Source: CAYRWR01 sp964428015
GTDB lineage: Bacteria; Spirochaetota; Brevinematia; Brevinematales; CAYRWR01
Direction: 5' to 3'
Assembly (NCBI GenBank): GCA_964428015.1
Contig: CAYRWR010000018.1
Coordinates: 6,958-70,957 of the forward strand
DNA: 64,000 bases
Positions 53,699-62,737 of this stretch are shown piece after piece (position 1 is the stretch's first letter; the number at the start of each line of letters is the position of its first letter). Both the position numbers and the translations under genes were made by a program. Under the pieces are notes generated by a model. It saw nothing but the letters and a program-made list of their open reading frames with translations. It ran no database searches and was not told the origin of the DNA.

Positions 53699-54838
53699 CT
53701 AAATACCTGCAAACAACTCATCCACCATCTCTAAAGCTTCTAAAAATTCAGATTCAGAAACTGAAAAAGAATAGCTTCCATCCTGTTGTTTTACGCGGCC
53801 GATGGCATCCAGTAACACGATCCGGGTAGCACCTGAAATGTTTTTTTTATCACTGGCAGCAGCCCGCCAGATTTTTCTGAGATCCAGTTTTTTAAAGTCT
53901 TTCAGAAAACGGAAAAGTTGAAAATCCCTTAGTATCTCCAATATTTCTACCAACTCCTTTTTGTCGAGCGCGGCTTTTTGAGTGGACAAATAAGCTGCTG
54001 CTGCCATACCCAGGGAGATGGCAAATCCATGGGGTATACGAAATCGGGAAACGTGTTCAATTGCGTGGCCTATAGTATGCCCCAGATTGAGAGTCTGACG
54101 CAGCCCGCCTTCCTTCTCATCCTGTTCCACAACCAGCGCTTTAGCCTGACAGCTTTTTTGAACCAGATATTGCATTTTTTCAGGGTCTTTCTGGAGGATG
54201 TCAATCTGATGATTACTCAGCCAGGAAAAGAAATTTTTATCGCCGATCAGTCCGTATTTTATTACTTCGGCCATGCCATTGATGAATTCCTGTTCAGGTA
54301 AGGTATCTAATAATAGAGTGTCGATGACTACGGCACGCGGCTGATAAAATGCCCCGGCCATATTTTTTCCGTAGCGGGTATCCACTCCGGTTTTTCCTCC
54401 AACGGAACTATCCACCATTGATAAAAGGCTGGTGGGGACCTGGATAAAAGAAATCCCTCTCATATAGATAGATGCCACGAAACCTGCCATATCCCCGCAG
54501 ACTCCACCGCCGAAAGCTACCACCAATGACTTCCTGTCCATTCCAATACTGGCCAGGCCTCCAAAAAGTTCTAATATGGTATTCATATTTTTGGAAGATT
54601 CACCACTACGAAAAACCAGTATTTTATAGTCATGTGATTTCAGAATATTTTCCAGTTGGCTTTTATATAGATTATACAGCACATTATCCGTTATCACAGC
54701 CAATTTGGTGGGTTTAAGCTTTTCTATAATTCCGGAAAGATCATCTTTCAGATTACCATGTCCTATGGAAATATCATAACTATCATCAATTTCCCTTTTT
54801 AAATGTACATGAACTTTTGTACTGATATCATTTTTCAT
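53699..54838 (-). CDS. aroB: 3-dehydroquinate synthase
   Basis: AroB cyclises DAHP to 3-dehydroquinate in the shikimate pathway, using NAD+ and a divalent metal. The 379-residue enzyme has FGGGVCGDMAGFVASIYMRGI, PTSLLSMVDSSVGGKTGVD, KNMAGAFYQP, and metal ligands in AEVIKYGLI, NLGHTIGHAIEH and RIPHGFAISLGM. Its ATG overlaps the stop of the ferritin-like gene (ATGA). Another shikimate gene, aroE, is 6.5 kb away on the other strand and is not linked. Confidence 0.96.
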   Translation of the reverse strand: MKNDISTKVHVHLKREIDDSYDISIGHGNLKDDLSGIIEKLKPTKLAVITDNVLYNLYKSQLENILKSHDYKILVFRSGESSKNMNTILELFGGLASIGMDRKSLVVAFGGGVCGDMAGFVASIYMRGISFIQVPTSLLSMVDSSVGGKTGVDTRYGKNMAGAFYQPRAVVIDTLLLDTLPEQEFINGMAEVIKYGLIGDKNFFSWLSNHQIDILQKDPEKMQYLVQKSCQAKALVVEQDEKEGGLRQTLNLGHTIGHAIEHVSRFRIPHGFAISLGMAAAAYLSTQKAALDKKELVEILEILRDFQLFRFLKDFKKLDLRKIWRAAASDKKNISGATRIVLLDAIGRVKQQDGSYSFSVSESEFLEALEMVDELFAGI

Positions 54839-55305
54839 TGACTTAAGCCTTCAATATATTTCTGCATTAATCTGGAATGTTCTTTTTCTTCGTCAATTAC
54901 GTTTTTGAGGATTTCTCTGGTTTCTGATTGTTTTACCTTATCCAGAATTAAACTGTAAAAACGAATTGTCTTATCTTCATTGACTTTAGCTTTTTTGAAA
55001 ATATCCAGGCTGTCATGAATGTCTTTCCACTCCTCTGCTACCTGGTCGGCCTGGAAAAGATCAGAATTAAAATTGTCACGCAGATATTCTTTTATTTCTT
55101 CTGAATCGAAATAGATTGAGTCACTGTGTTCCTCTTCTAATTTAAGAAAGGTATTATAATGCTGGGCTTCCATATCAACCAGGTCTTCAAATAGAGAAGC
55201 TTCTACTTCATCCAGAGAAAATTCAGCCGCTTTCTGGTAAAATCTTATCCCATCCTGTTCAATATTTTGAGCAATTTTATATACTTCAATTGTACTCAAA
55301 TCCAT
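54835..55305 (-). CDS. Ferritin-like di-iron protein (rubrerythrin family)
   Basis: The 156-residue protein is a four-helix bundle with two ExxH motifs, DMEAQHYN and DEEKEHSR, and Glu residues in NIEQDGIRFYQKAA and KVNEDKTIRFYSLI that complete a di-iron site. No C-terminal rubredoxin domain is present. Such proteins reduce peroxide in anaerobes. The ATG at 55303-55305 has a GGGAGGTAGGGG site, and the longer reading from 55359 overlaps the promoter. It is the first gene of a six-gene run with aroB, the VWA lipoprotein and three others. Confidence 0.85.
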   Translation of the reverse strand: MDLSTIEVYKIAQNIEQDGIRFYQKAAEFSLDEVEASLFEDLVDMEAQHYNTFLKLEEEHSDSIYFDSEEIKEYLRDNFNSDLFQADQVAEEWKDIHDSLDIFKKAKVNEDKTIRFYSLILDKVKQSETREILKNVIDEEKEHSRLMQKYIEGLSQ

Positions 55306-55330
55306 AACCCCTACCTCCCTTGAATAATAG

Positions 55331-55359
55331 ATTTTATTGTCTGTGGAACATTTTGTCAA
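55331..55359 (-). promoter_or_regulatory. Promoter of the ferritin-like/aroB operon
   Basis: On the minus strand a perfect TTGACA (55354-55359), 17 bases, TAAAAT (55331-55336). Confidence 0.65.
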
Positions 55360-55471
55360 AGTATACCAATTGCTATTGTTTTTTTATTTGGTTTTTTCTT
55401 TATAAGTTATATTTCTCATGTTATAGTATAGCCATATATAATAAACATAAAATTTACCGGGAGGAGTTGTG

Positions 55472-56938
55472 ATGAGAAGATTTGCGGTCAAACTTATAGT
55501 CCTGTTAATACTGGGAGTGTTGATTTCATGTCAGGGAGGAGGTACCAAACCGGAAAGCGCTGTTACCGGAGGGCCTTCCTGGGCATTGAATCCCCCTACC
55601 AGCAGTGATTATTATTACTTTGTAGGTTACACAGAAGGTATTGACGCAGTACAGGTTTTGCAGGATTCAGCGGTCAATAACGCCAAGTCTGAAATTATGA
55701 AATATATTTTTGAAGAATCAAGTGTCACTTCCGTCTTTGAGACATATGGAAGTTTATCCGGGAACGAGGACCTTCAAAAAGACATGCGGGAAACTCTGGT
55801 GTCTAAAAGTGCTGCCCGGTTATCCGGAGTAGAAACAGATAAAACGGAAGCCAAACCCTTCAATGATGACGGTCTGGTGGGTAATAAAGTCTGGGTCCTG
55901 GTTAAGATAAAGAAATCCACGGTAGAAGCAGAAAGAAAGCGAATCATCTCGGAAATCCAGCGTAAACTGGAACTGGTAGAGAAGAACATTAAGGATGCTA
56001 AAGCCGCACTGAACGATGGACGAATCCTGGATGCAGTGCGCTCTTATCTCTCTGCTGCCATAAGTGCAACCAAAGTTGAAGAAAGAGCAGATGAATTTCC
56101 TATCTATGTGAATGAAATAGGAAAGATATTAGCCAATCTCTTTATCGAAGCTGATGAGATTCCCGATACAGTTGACCTGTCCGGTGGTTCAGAGCTGACC
56201 TATAAAGTACTATATGCCGGAACTGATGGTAAAAAACCGGTCAAGGGTGCCAATATAAAATTTACTCTGCGTGATAATAAAGGCGATTATGACAAGACTT
56301 CTGTAAGCGGTAATGATGGAGTAGTAAAAGTCCGCATCAGTAAACTGGATGAAGTGAACACCAGCACCAAAATGTATGCCGCTCTTAACCTGCCGATGGA
56401 TGATATAATGAACCTGCCTGATCCCTTTAAAAAATATTACTCTACTTTGAACAGCTATGTGGAAAGGGTTAACTTATCTTCCAGTTTTAAAGTGTCTTCT
56501 GTAGCAAATCTGAATATTCCAACAGCAGTGATCGCCATAGAGGAAGGTGATGATGGTTTTGTCAAGGTACCCAATCTGAGTTCAGAAGCCATGTCCTATC
56601 TGCAGTCCAAGGGTTACAAGACTAAAAAGTTTCCTGATGATGTAGCATTAAAGCAGATTTATGAACTCAAAGATTCCGCATTAAAGCAATTATCTTCCCA
56701 GGGTATCAAAAGAGTGTTCGTGCTCTATGTGAATTCCGGAGTTGAACCAACCTATAAAGATTCCCTTAAAAAATGGGTAGCTTTTTATTCCCTGTCATCT
56801 CAGTTGGTAGATACTGCCAACGGAGATGTGCTGGCTGCTAAAAATATCAAAGCCAGTGGAACTTCTGATTCCAAAAATGGTTGTTTTGATTCATTTATCA
56901 AAGCAGCAGGGAAACAATTAAAGAAGCTTATTGATTAA
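55472..56938 (+). CDS. LPP20-like lipoprotein
   Basis: The 488-residue product has a lipobox LISCQGG (Cys about residue 21). Residues 30-190 (PSWALNPPTSSDYYYFVGYTEG, then a Gln/Ala/Glu-rich helix) resemble the LPP20 fold of Helicobacter outer-membrane lipoproteins. A PEGA/Ig-like beta domain (about 240-330) and a C-terminal domain with PTAVIAIEEG and RVFVLYVNS follow, perhaps CsgG-like. The ATG at 55472 is five bases from a GGGAGGAG site; a GTG one codon earlier is possible. It precedes the DnaE-like gene by three bases and may be read with it. Function unknown; periplasmic envelope role likely. Confidence 0.78.
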   Translation: MRRFAVKLIVLLILGVLISCQGGGTKPESAVTGGPSWALNPPTSSDYYYFVGYTEGIDAVQVLQDSAVNNAKSEIMKYIFEESSVTSVFETYGSLSGNEDLQKDMRETLVSKSAARLSGVETDKTEAKPFNDDGLVGNKVWVLVKIKKSTVEAERKRIISEIQRKLELVEKNIKDAKAALNDGRILDAVRSYLSAAISATKVEERADEFPIYVNEIGKILANLFIEADEIPDTVDLSGGSELTYKVLYAGTDGKKPVKGANIKFTLRDNKGDYDKTSVSGNDGVVKVRISKLDEVNTSTKMYAALNLPMDDIMNLPDPFKKYYSTLNSYVERVNLSSSFKVSSVANLNIPTAVIAIEEGDDGFVKVPNLSSEAMSYLQSKGYKTKKFPDDVALKQIYELKDSALKQLSSQGIKRVFVLYVNSGVEPTYKDSLKKWVAFYSLSSQLVDTANGDVLAAKNIKASGTSDSKNGCFDSFIKAAGKQLKKLID

Positions 56939-56941
56939 TTT

Positions 56942-59900
56942 ATGGGGGCTGTAAACTTTTGCCAGAGAAGCGAATATAGCTTCTTTGGATCACTGCTGAG
57001 ATTACAGGAGCTCATTTATTGTACAGCTCTGCAGGGATTTGAAGCCTGTTGTCTCACTGACACACTATCTACTTTCGGTTACTATCAGTTAAGTAAGTGG
57101 TGTGAAGAGTACAAAATCAAGCCCATATACGGTCTGGAGATTTTTGTGAATGGGGTCAGCGGCCGAGGCTGCTACCCCATTCTTATTATAGCCGAGAATA
57201 ATATTGGACTAAGCAATATATTCAGGCTTAACACACTCTCTTATCAGCGATTTGATAAAGAAATGAGTTTTACCCTCAGTCTGGAAGTGCTTCATGCTCA
57301 TCGGGAGGGGTTGTTCGTTATTACTGAACAGGAAGCTCTACTCCATCATGACAATTATTCCTACCTGACCCATTATTTTGAGAAAATGTCTTCTTTATTT
57401 GGAGATCATTATTACTTCAGTCTGAATTATACTGGCCCGGCAAAAGTGAGTTTTATCAAAGAAATGATTGCCCTGACCTCCCATTATGATATACCTGTTT
57501 TAGCAAATGCTGAATGCCGCCACCAGCCTAATGACCGGGATAAATTTTTATCCTTAAATCAGCTCAGAGAAAAACATTTTAAACAGGATGAGAGAGGGTT
57601 GAGGCTGGATCAGAATATGGATTTCAGTATGCGTGGCAAAATTGAATTTGAGCACCTATTTTCACGACATCCTGAAATATTACAGAATAATATTGATTTG
57701 CTGGAAAAAATCACTGCCCATTTGGATTTACGCCATTACCATTATTCTACTCTTTCCATACCTCTAAGTACTACTGAATCCATATCCGATCAATCTGAAG
57801 GCCAGCTTCCGGAAAATAGTGGATGGTACAATAACCTGAATCTATTGAAACAGCTATATGCTTTTATTGAAAAAGAACACATCCCATTTTTCCCGTATCA
57901 TGCTTCACTGATACCTTTTCAGGTTTTACAGGGATGGCTTCATCAGCTGCACGAAGATTCATTTCCCCTTTTGAAATACTCAGCTTTTTTAGTCACTCAT
58001 CTGGGTATGGATGTTGGTTTTGAATCCAAAGATCGTCTCATACAGTATATAATAAGTCTCTTTGGAAATCAGCAGGTTGCCTATTGTGCTTCCGTAAGCC
58101 ATTTACCGGTACGGACTGCCATCCGGGATCTGGCTGGTTTGAATAATCTGCCTCACGAATTATATCAGGAATTACTCAAGACTATACCTTCCCATCAATA
58201 CAGAAACTCACCCAGACTGGAAACTTTGATCAGGAAAAAAGTGACATTACAGCACCTGATGTCTGTTCACCCTGAAATCAAAATATTAGTGGATACTGCC
58301 GCTCAATTAGAAGGTCTCCCTTCTTATAGCACGGTTCATTCAAATACGATTTTTATTATACCTCAGGGGATTGAAAAGTTTGCCACACTGGAGTATTTTA
58401 AAGAAGGACAGTACCTGGCCCAGATCCAGCGCTCAGACCTATATGGTCACATCCCCCATCTGGATATTTCTGCAGACAGAATAACTTCTCTGTTACATGA
58501 GTGCCATAAAATGCTGGAACATGAAGTCGCTTTTGATGACCTGGAAACCTGGAAAAACATAAACGGTAGTTTGCCTAGTGCTTTGTTACCTTACGATCCT
58601 CCCAGATTATCACAATTAATCCGTACCATTGATCCCCAGAACCTGGACAGTCTGGCGGATGTGATCACCATTTATCAGACGAATCTCAAAAAAGAAAAAT
58701 CAGACCTTTATTTCAGCAGTAAAACTAGTATCCGAAAAGGGGATATTGCAGGGCTGATACAAATCACTTCAGGTAAAAGCCCAGTTATCTTATATCAGGA
58801 AGAGTTATTGTCTCTAATGCAAGTAGCATCAAATCTGGATATTTCAACTGTAACACAAGTATGGGAATTACTGCAAACCCAGCAGGCAGACCAGATAGCC
58901 CAGGCTCGTGGTATATTTCTGCAAAAGTCGGAGAATAACCCGGAAAGACAGGATACCGCACTCGGCATACTGTCTTTGACCATAGAAAATCAGAAACAGG
59001 CAGTGCAGTATTCAGAAATGCTTTCAGAAAGTATAAGATATTATCTGATCAGTTATTTTCAGCGTACTCAGCCTTTAGTACTCTACTCCACGGCACTAAA
59101 TCTGTATCAAGGGTATCCGGTCAGATTAAACGACATGCTCTCAGAAATACGCCAGAAAGAGATAAAGATACTTCCTATTGAGATAAATGAGAGTGACATA
59201 TATTGCCGTCAGGAAAAAGACAGCATCAGAATGGGGCTGATTTTTGTGAAACATCTCAGCTTAAAAAAGTGTCAGGATATTATTCATGAGAGGTCTGTAG
59301 GGGGACATTATAAAGACTTAAGAGACTTTTTAATGCGCATCCGAAAATCAGGATTAAGTCCACGCCAGAATGAGAATCTTATAAAATCAGGAGCATTTCG
59401 TAAAGAATGGTCTTCCATTATTTCTGCGCTGGATATTGCGGCAAATTTCCAAAAATGGATGGATCAAAATCCTTCATTATTAAACTTAAATGTAGAGGAA
59501 AACGATCTTTTTACTTTAAACTCCCTATTTGAACTGCCTGAGTATGCTGAACTCCACAGTCCGGAATTTAAAGAAAGCGCTGAGTTAAGAGATATTCAAA
59601 ATATGGAATACATCCTGGAAGCAACCGACCTGTATCTGGATCAGCATCCTGTAGAAAGATATCAGGAAGAATTGAGACATTTGCAAATCGATCATATTTC
59701 CCGTATTGAACAGCTGCACTACGCTGTTTTTGCGGTTTATTTATATCATATAAATGTTATCCAGACTAAGGACGGCAGGGATATGGCTTTTGCCCGAATT
59801 AGTGATCCCACTGGTATCTCCGAAGCGGTGCTTTTTCCCCGCATTTATCAGAGATTTCTGCATGTCATCCGAAACCAGGAATTGTATCTGGTAAAAGGGA

Positions 59901-59959
59901 CTATTGATGATCAGAAATTGATAGTGGAAGAAATATACCTGCTAAAAGCCGTCTTATAA
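56942..59959 (+). CDS. DnaE-like protein, probably catalytically degenerate
   Basis: The 1005-residue protein follows the order of DNA polymerase III alpha (PHP, palm, fingers, HhH, OB) but key residues are lost. The PHP HxH is FCQ (NFCQRSEYS). The palm motif 'PDFDxDF' reads GMDVGFESKDR, keeping the first Asp (357) and replacing the second by Gly (359). The third catalytic Asp is present (HLDIS, Asp508). The PGRGS region is unrecognisable. RDLAGLNNLP, LEGLPSYSTVHSN, the HhH (SPRQNENLIKSGAF) and OB fold (DPTGISEAVLFP) remain. It cannot be a normal polymerase and may be a structural partner, like ImuB for polymerase V or an evolving paralogue. It starts three bases after the lipoprotein gene. 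Confidence 0.82.
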   Translation: MGAVNFCQRSEYSFFGSLLRLQELIYCTALQGFEACCLTDTLSTFGYYQLSKWCEEYKIKPIYGLEIFVNGVSGRGCYPILIIAENNIGLSNIFRLNTLSYQRFDKEMSFTLSLEVLHAHREGLFVITEQEALLHHDNYSYLTHYFEKMSSLFGDHYYFSLNYTGPAKVSFIKEMIALTSHYDIPVLANAECRHQPNDRDKFLSLNQLREKHFKQDERGLRLDQNMDFSMRGKIEFEHLFSRHPEILQNNIDLLEKITAHLDLRHYHYSTLSIPLSTTESISDQSEGQLPENSGWYNNLNLLKQLYAFIEKEHIPFFPYHASLIPFQVLQGWLHQLHEDSFPLLKYSAFLVTHLGMDVGFESKDRLIQYIISLFGNQQVAYCASVSHLPVRTAIRDLAGLNNLPHELYQELLKTIPSHQYRNSPRLETLIRKKVTLQHLMSVHPEIKILVDTAAQLEGLPSYSTVHSNTIFIIPQGIEKFATLEYFKEGQYLAQIQRSDLYGHIPHLDISADRITSLLHECHKMLEHEVAFDDLETWKNINGSLPSALLPYDPPRLSQLIRTIDPQNLDSLADVITIYQTNLKKEKSDLYFSSKTSIRKGDIAGLIQITSGKSPVILYQEELLSLMQVASNLDISTVTQVWELLQTQQADQIAQARGIFLQKSENNPERQDTALGILSLTIENQKQAVQYSEMLSESIRYYLISYFQRTQPLVLYSTALNLYQGYPVRLNDMLSEIRQKEIKILPIEINESDIYCRQEKDSIRMGLIFVKHLSLKKCQDIIHERSVGGHYKDLRDFLMRIRKSGLSPRQNENLIKSGAFRKEWSSIISALDIAANFQKWMDQNPSLLNLNVEENDLFTLNSLFELPEYAELHSPEFKESAELRDIQNMEYILEATDLYLDQHPVERYQEELRHLQIDHISRIEQLHYAVFAVYLYHINVIQTKDGRDMAFARISDPTGISEAVLFPRIYQRFLHVIRNQELYLVKGTIDDQKLIVEEIYLLKAVL

Positions 59960-59974
59960 GTAATAAATAATTAT

Positions 59975-60003
59975 TTTACATATCCCCTGTTTTGAAGTAT
60001 ACT
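59975..60003 (+). promoter_or_regulatory. Promoter of the SH3-like lipoprotein gene
   Basis: TTTACA (59975-59980), 17 bases, TATACT (59998-60003), 25 bases before the ATG at 60028. Confidence 0.55.
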
Positions 60004-60027
60004 ATTAAAAATCACAAGGAGAGCGCC

Positions 60028-60870
60028 ATGTACAGGAAAGTATTCGCGGTTCTTGTTTTATTAGCTGCATTTGCAGGATGCGGAAATCAGGTCAAGACTA
60101 AAGACGTTTATTATGTCCAGTCAGGTGTAGCCAATTTCTATAACATGAAAAGTGACAAAATGGCCTGGGATTCCAGCGTTTATTGGGGTTATAAATATTT
60201 CCCTGTATCCGTGAGCAATAATATTGTGACTATTGACGGGGAAGATTATGTTAATGTGATGTCCGCATTAAACAAGGATAAAAAAGGTTATATAAAGGCT
60301 CAAGACCTCATTCTCAACCCTGTATCTCCGGGAGTTATACTAAATAAAGTGCTGGTCAGGGCAGAACCCAGCTTCCGTGCCGGAAAAAAAGCCTTTGTGA
60401 CCCCTCCTACTCTGCTCTTTATTATCAAGACCAACTCCAATGCCGAAGGGCTGTGGGCTGAAGTAAAACCCTATCGTCCCACTGAAAACTATTTTAATAC
60501 TCCGGACTACAAGCAGATGGATTATCTGAAGTCCTATTTTGTAGAATTAAAGCATATTTCTACCAAGAGAGATGATATTGAACTGATCTCAGGTACCATG
60601 GTTGCAGTGAGAACATTTAACAGCAGTACCAAAGACGCTAAAGATAAAATCTCCCTGTCTGAAACAGAAATCAATGAACTCATCAACCGCTATCCTGAGA
60701 GCCCGGCTATCCTGTATGCCAAACAGGCTCTGGAATATATCAACCCTTCCGCTTATTCTTCCACAAACAGCGCCTATGGCGATGGAGGAAATCCTCTGTT
60801 GGATGAAGACCTCAGCGGTGATGGCGGCACTGATTCAGACTCCACTGTAATCAACTCTGACGAAATCTAA
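60028..60870 (+). CDS. Lipoprotein with SH3-like domain
   Basis: The 280-residue product starts MYRKVFAVLVLLAAFAGCGN, a lipoprotein signal (lipobox FAGC). The mature N-terminal half (about 30-160) contains short strands around KDVYYVQSGVANFYNM and NKVLVRAEPSFRAGKKAFV, reminiscent of bacterial SH3 domains. The C-terminal half is helical, ending in a low-complexity Asp/Ser/Gly tail (DGGNPLLDEDLSGDGGTDSD). The ATG at 60028 has an AAGGAG site; the longer reading from 59992 begins within the promoter region. It is followed by a strong terminator and so is monocistronic. Confidence 0.75.
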   Translation: MYRKVFAVLVLLAAFAGCGNQVKTKDVYYVQSGVANFYNMKSDKMAWDSSVYWGYKYFPVSVSNNIVTIDGEDYVNVMSALNKDKKGYIKAQDLILNPVSPGVILNKVLVRAEPSFRAGKKAFVTPPTLLFIIKTNSNAEGLWAEVKPYRPTENYFNTPDYKQMDYLKSYFVELKHISTKRDDIELISGTMVAVRTFNSSTKDAKDKISLSETEINELINRYPESPAILYAKQALEYINPSAYSSTNSAYGDGGNPLLDEDLSGDGGTDSDSTVINSDEI

Positions 60871-60878
60871 TCAAGCAA

Positions 60879-60903
60879 GGGCAGTTTCGACTGCCCTTTT
60901 TTA
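60879..60903 (+). terminator. Terminator with UUCG tetraloop
   Basis: GGGCAGT (60879-60885) and ACTGCCC (60890-60896) close a TTCG loop, followed by seven T. The rpiB start is 17 bases after it. Confidence 0.9.
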
Positions 60904-60919
60904 AACTAAGGGAGGATAC

Positions 60920-61372
60920 ATGAAAGTATCTGTGGCCAGCGACCACGCCGCTTTTGAATTGAAAGAAAAAGTGGTGACTTATTTAAAACAAAAAGGCTTT
61001 GAAGTCAATGACTTTGGCACCCATTCTCCTGAAAGTATGGACTATCCGGATACCATAAAACTGGCAGCCCGGGCAGTAGCCGCACATGATGCGGACAGAG
61101 GAGTGGTCCTGTGCGGATCCGGAATAGGCGCCTCAATCGTAGCCAACAAAATTCGGGGCATCAGGGCGGTACTCTGCATGGATGAATACAGCGCTGAATT
61201 TTCCCGCCGGCATAATGACGCCAACGTACTGGTACTGGCAGGGCGGAGACGCACCATGGATGACGTCAGCCGTTATATCGATATCTGGTTTTCTACTCCC
61301 TATGAAGGGGGCAGACACCAGGGCCGGTTGGATAAGATAAGCGGTATTGAACAGGAAGAAGCCCGTGATTGA
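60920..61372 (+). CDS. rpiB: Ribose-5-phosphate isomerase B
   Basis: RpiB interconverts ribose 5-phosphate and ribulose 5-phosphate. The 150-residue protein has ASDHAAFELKE, DYPDTIKLAA, VVLCGSGIGASIVANKI with the catalytic Cys, and SRRHNDANVLVLAGRRR, typical of the LacAB/RpiB family. The Arg/His spacing favours RpiB over the galactose-6-phosphate isomerase LacAB. GGGAGG precedes the ATG. It overlaps aroE, whose GTG lies inside its last codons. Confidence 0.94.
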   Translation: MKVSVASDHAAFELKEKVVTYLKQKGFEVNDFGTHSPESMDYPDTIKLAARAVAAHDADRGVVLCGSGIGASIVANKIRGIRAVLCMDEYSAEFSRRHNDANVLVLAGRRRTMDDVSRYIDIWFSTPYEGGRHQGRLDKISGIEQEEARD

Positions 61373-62246
61373 TGCCTACACCAGCCTCTATGGTATCCTG
61401 GGACACCCGGTGCGCCATTCTTTTTCCCCCTATATCCACAATACCGGCTTTAAGATACGGGATATAAACGCTGTATACACAGCCTGGGACGTACAGGAAC
61501 AGGACCTGGGTGCTGCAGTTAAAGGACTGAAGGCACTGGGGATACAGGGTGCCAGCGTCACCATCCCCCATAAAGTGACAGTGATGCCCCATCTGGATGA
61601 ACTGGATGAAATAGCCCGGCTGGTCGGCTCAGTCAACCTGATTTACCGAAAGGATGAAAAACTCATGGGCACCAATACTGATGCCTGGGGGTTTTTCCAG
61701 GCTTTGGAAAAAGTCGCGCCCATTCACGGCTCAAAAATATCGGTTTTCGGCAGCGGAGGCGCGGCCCGTGCGGTGTGTTTTGCTCTGTTTTACTATGCCC
61801 AGCCCGCATCGCTTACTATCTATGCCCGCAGTCAGGATAAGGAGGAAAGCCTGCGTCTGCAAGACCATCTCAGACAGCAACTGGCCTCAATACAAAAACT
61901 GAATAATCCCCAGATCATTCAGGCCCGGGATCGCGACCGGTGGCCTGGCGCGGCAGATGATTCTGATATTATTATCAATACCACACCTATGGGAATGCAC
62001 CCCCTGGAAGATCTCAGTCCCCTGTCCCAGGAAGAGATACCGGAGGGAATTACCGCTATGGATGTAGTTTATACCCCGCGGGATACCCTGTTTTTAAAAA
62101 ACGCGGCTGCCCGAAAATGCAACCTGGGTTACGGTATCGACATGCTGCTGTACCAGGGGCTCAAACAATTTGAGATATGGACAGGCCAATCAGCTCCCGA
62201 GCAGGAAATGCGCACGGTACTATATGAAAGACTGGGTATGAAATAG
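61365..62246 (+). CDS. aroE: Shikimate dehydrogenase
   Basis: AroE reduces 3-dehydroshikimate to shikimate with NADPH. The 293-residue enzyme has GILGHPVRHSFSPYIHN, SVTIPHKV with the catalytic Lys, GTNTDAWGF with the Asp, the Rossmann motif VFGSGGAARAV and INTTPMGMHP. The GTG at 61365 is preferred because AGGAAG lies about eight bases upstream; the TTG at 61347 is less likely. It overlaps rpiB by eight bases, so the two are translationally linked. No terminator is visible before the tRNA promoter. Confidence 0.92.
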   Translation: MIDAYTSLYGILGHPVRHSFSPYIHNTGFKIRDINAVYTAWDVQEQDLGAAVKGLKALGIQGASVTIPHKVTVMPHLDELDEIARLVGSVNLIYRKDEKLMGTNTDAWGFFQALEKVAPIHGSKISVFGSGGAARAVCFALFYYAQPASLTIYARSQDKEESLRLQDHLRQQLASIQKLNNPQIIQARDRDRWPGAADDSDIIINTTPMGMHPLEDLSPLSQEEIPEGITAMDVVYTPRDTLFLKNAAARKCNLGYGIDMLLYQGLKQFEIWTGQSAPEQEMRTVLYERLGMK

Positions 62247-62272
62247 ATTCACATATATTTTAGAGTAAAGTA

Positions 62273-62302
62273 TTGACAAAAAGACGGAAACTATGTTATA
62301 AT
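62273..62302 (+). promoter_or_regulatory. Promoter of tRNA-Glu
   Basis: Perfect consensus boxes TTGACA (62273-62278) and TATAAT (62297-62302) with an 18-base spacer; the start site would fall about 10 bases before the tRNA. Confidence 0.85.
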
Positions 62303-62320
62303 AGTGTCCAATTTTAAGAC

Positions 62321-62392
62321 GCCCCTATCGTCTAGTGGTTAGGACACAGGGTTTTCATCCCTGCAACCGGGGTTCAATTCCCCGTGGGGGTA
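62321..62392 (+). tRNA. tRNA-Glu (anticodon UUC)
   Basis: The 72 bases fold as a cloverleaf. The acceptor arm GCCCCTA pairs with TGGGGGT with two wobble pairs, the D arm is short, and the anticodon stem CAGGG/CCCTG holds loop TTTTCAT with anticodon TTC. The T arm is CCGGGGTTCAATTCCCCG. CCA is not encoded; the discriminator base is A. It reads GAA and GAG. A consensus promoter and a terminator flank it, so it is a single-gene unit. Confidence 0.96.
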
Positions 62393-62400
62393 AGCGCGAA

Positions 62401-62431
62401 GGAGTCAGATTTTTTCTGGCTCCTTTTTTTT
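62401..62431 (+). terminator. Terminator of tRNA-Glu
   Basis: GGAGTCAG (62401-62408) pairs with CTGGCTCC (62416-62423) around a seven-base loop, followed by eight T. Confidence 0.9.
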
Positions 62432-62474
62432 ATTTCCTGGTAATTCTGAAGAATATTCCTGACCGCTAATACCG

Positions 62475-62578
62475 CCGGAGGCGTGACAGAGAATTGCACC
62501 GCCGATATGTGCAGTATTCGCCATCTGCTGCGATAAATCCGGAAATACTGGATCCATGTCTTCAGTGAGAAGGGATCA
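62475..62578 (+). repeat. Intergenic sequence shared with 27930-28034
   Basis: The gap 62432-62737 between the tRNA terminator and the LacI gene holds no gene I can support. Bases 62475-62578 align with the intergenic copy at 27.9 kb with identical blocks up to 11 bases (GTGAGAAGGGA). Each reading frame has stops. The remainder of the gap (62580-62737) is AT-rich at its right end and shows nothing further. It may be the remnant of an element inserted beside the tRNA gene, but no integrase or direct repeat of the tRNA 3' end was seen. Confidence 0.5.
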
Positions 62579-62737
62579 AAAGCGCTAGAGAAGTTGTCAC
62601 TCTATATGTCACGGCATCAGCCGGGTGTTATTACACCATGAGTGGAATATGCTGGGACTCTATTGTAGATGATTGGTATTATTTTGAGAAACCAGAAGAT
62701 AAAAAAAGAAGAATTATTTTTCCAAAAAAACTGAAAA

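Noticed and set aside
62321..62737. tRNA-Glu as an integration site of a mobile element
   Set aside because: No integrase gene and no second copy of the tRNA 3' end were found in the window.
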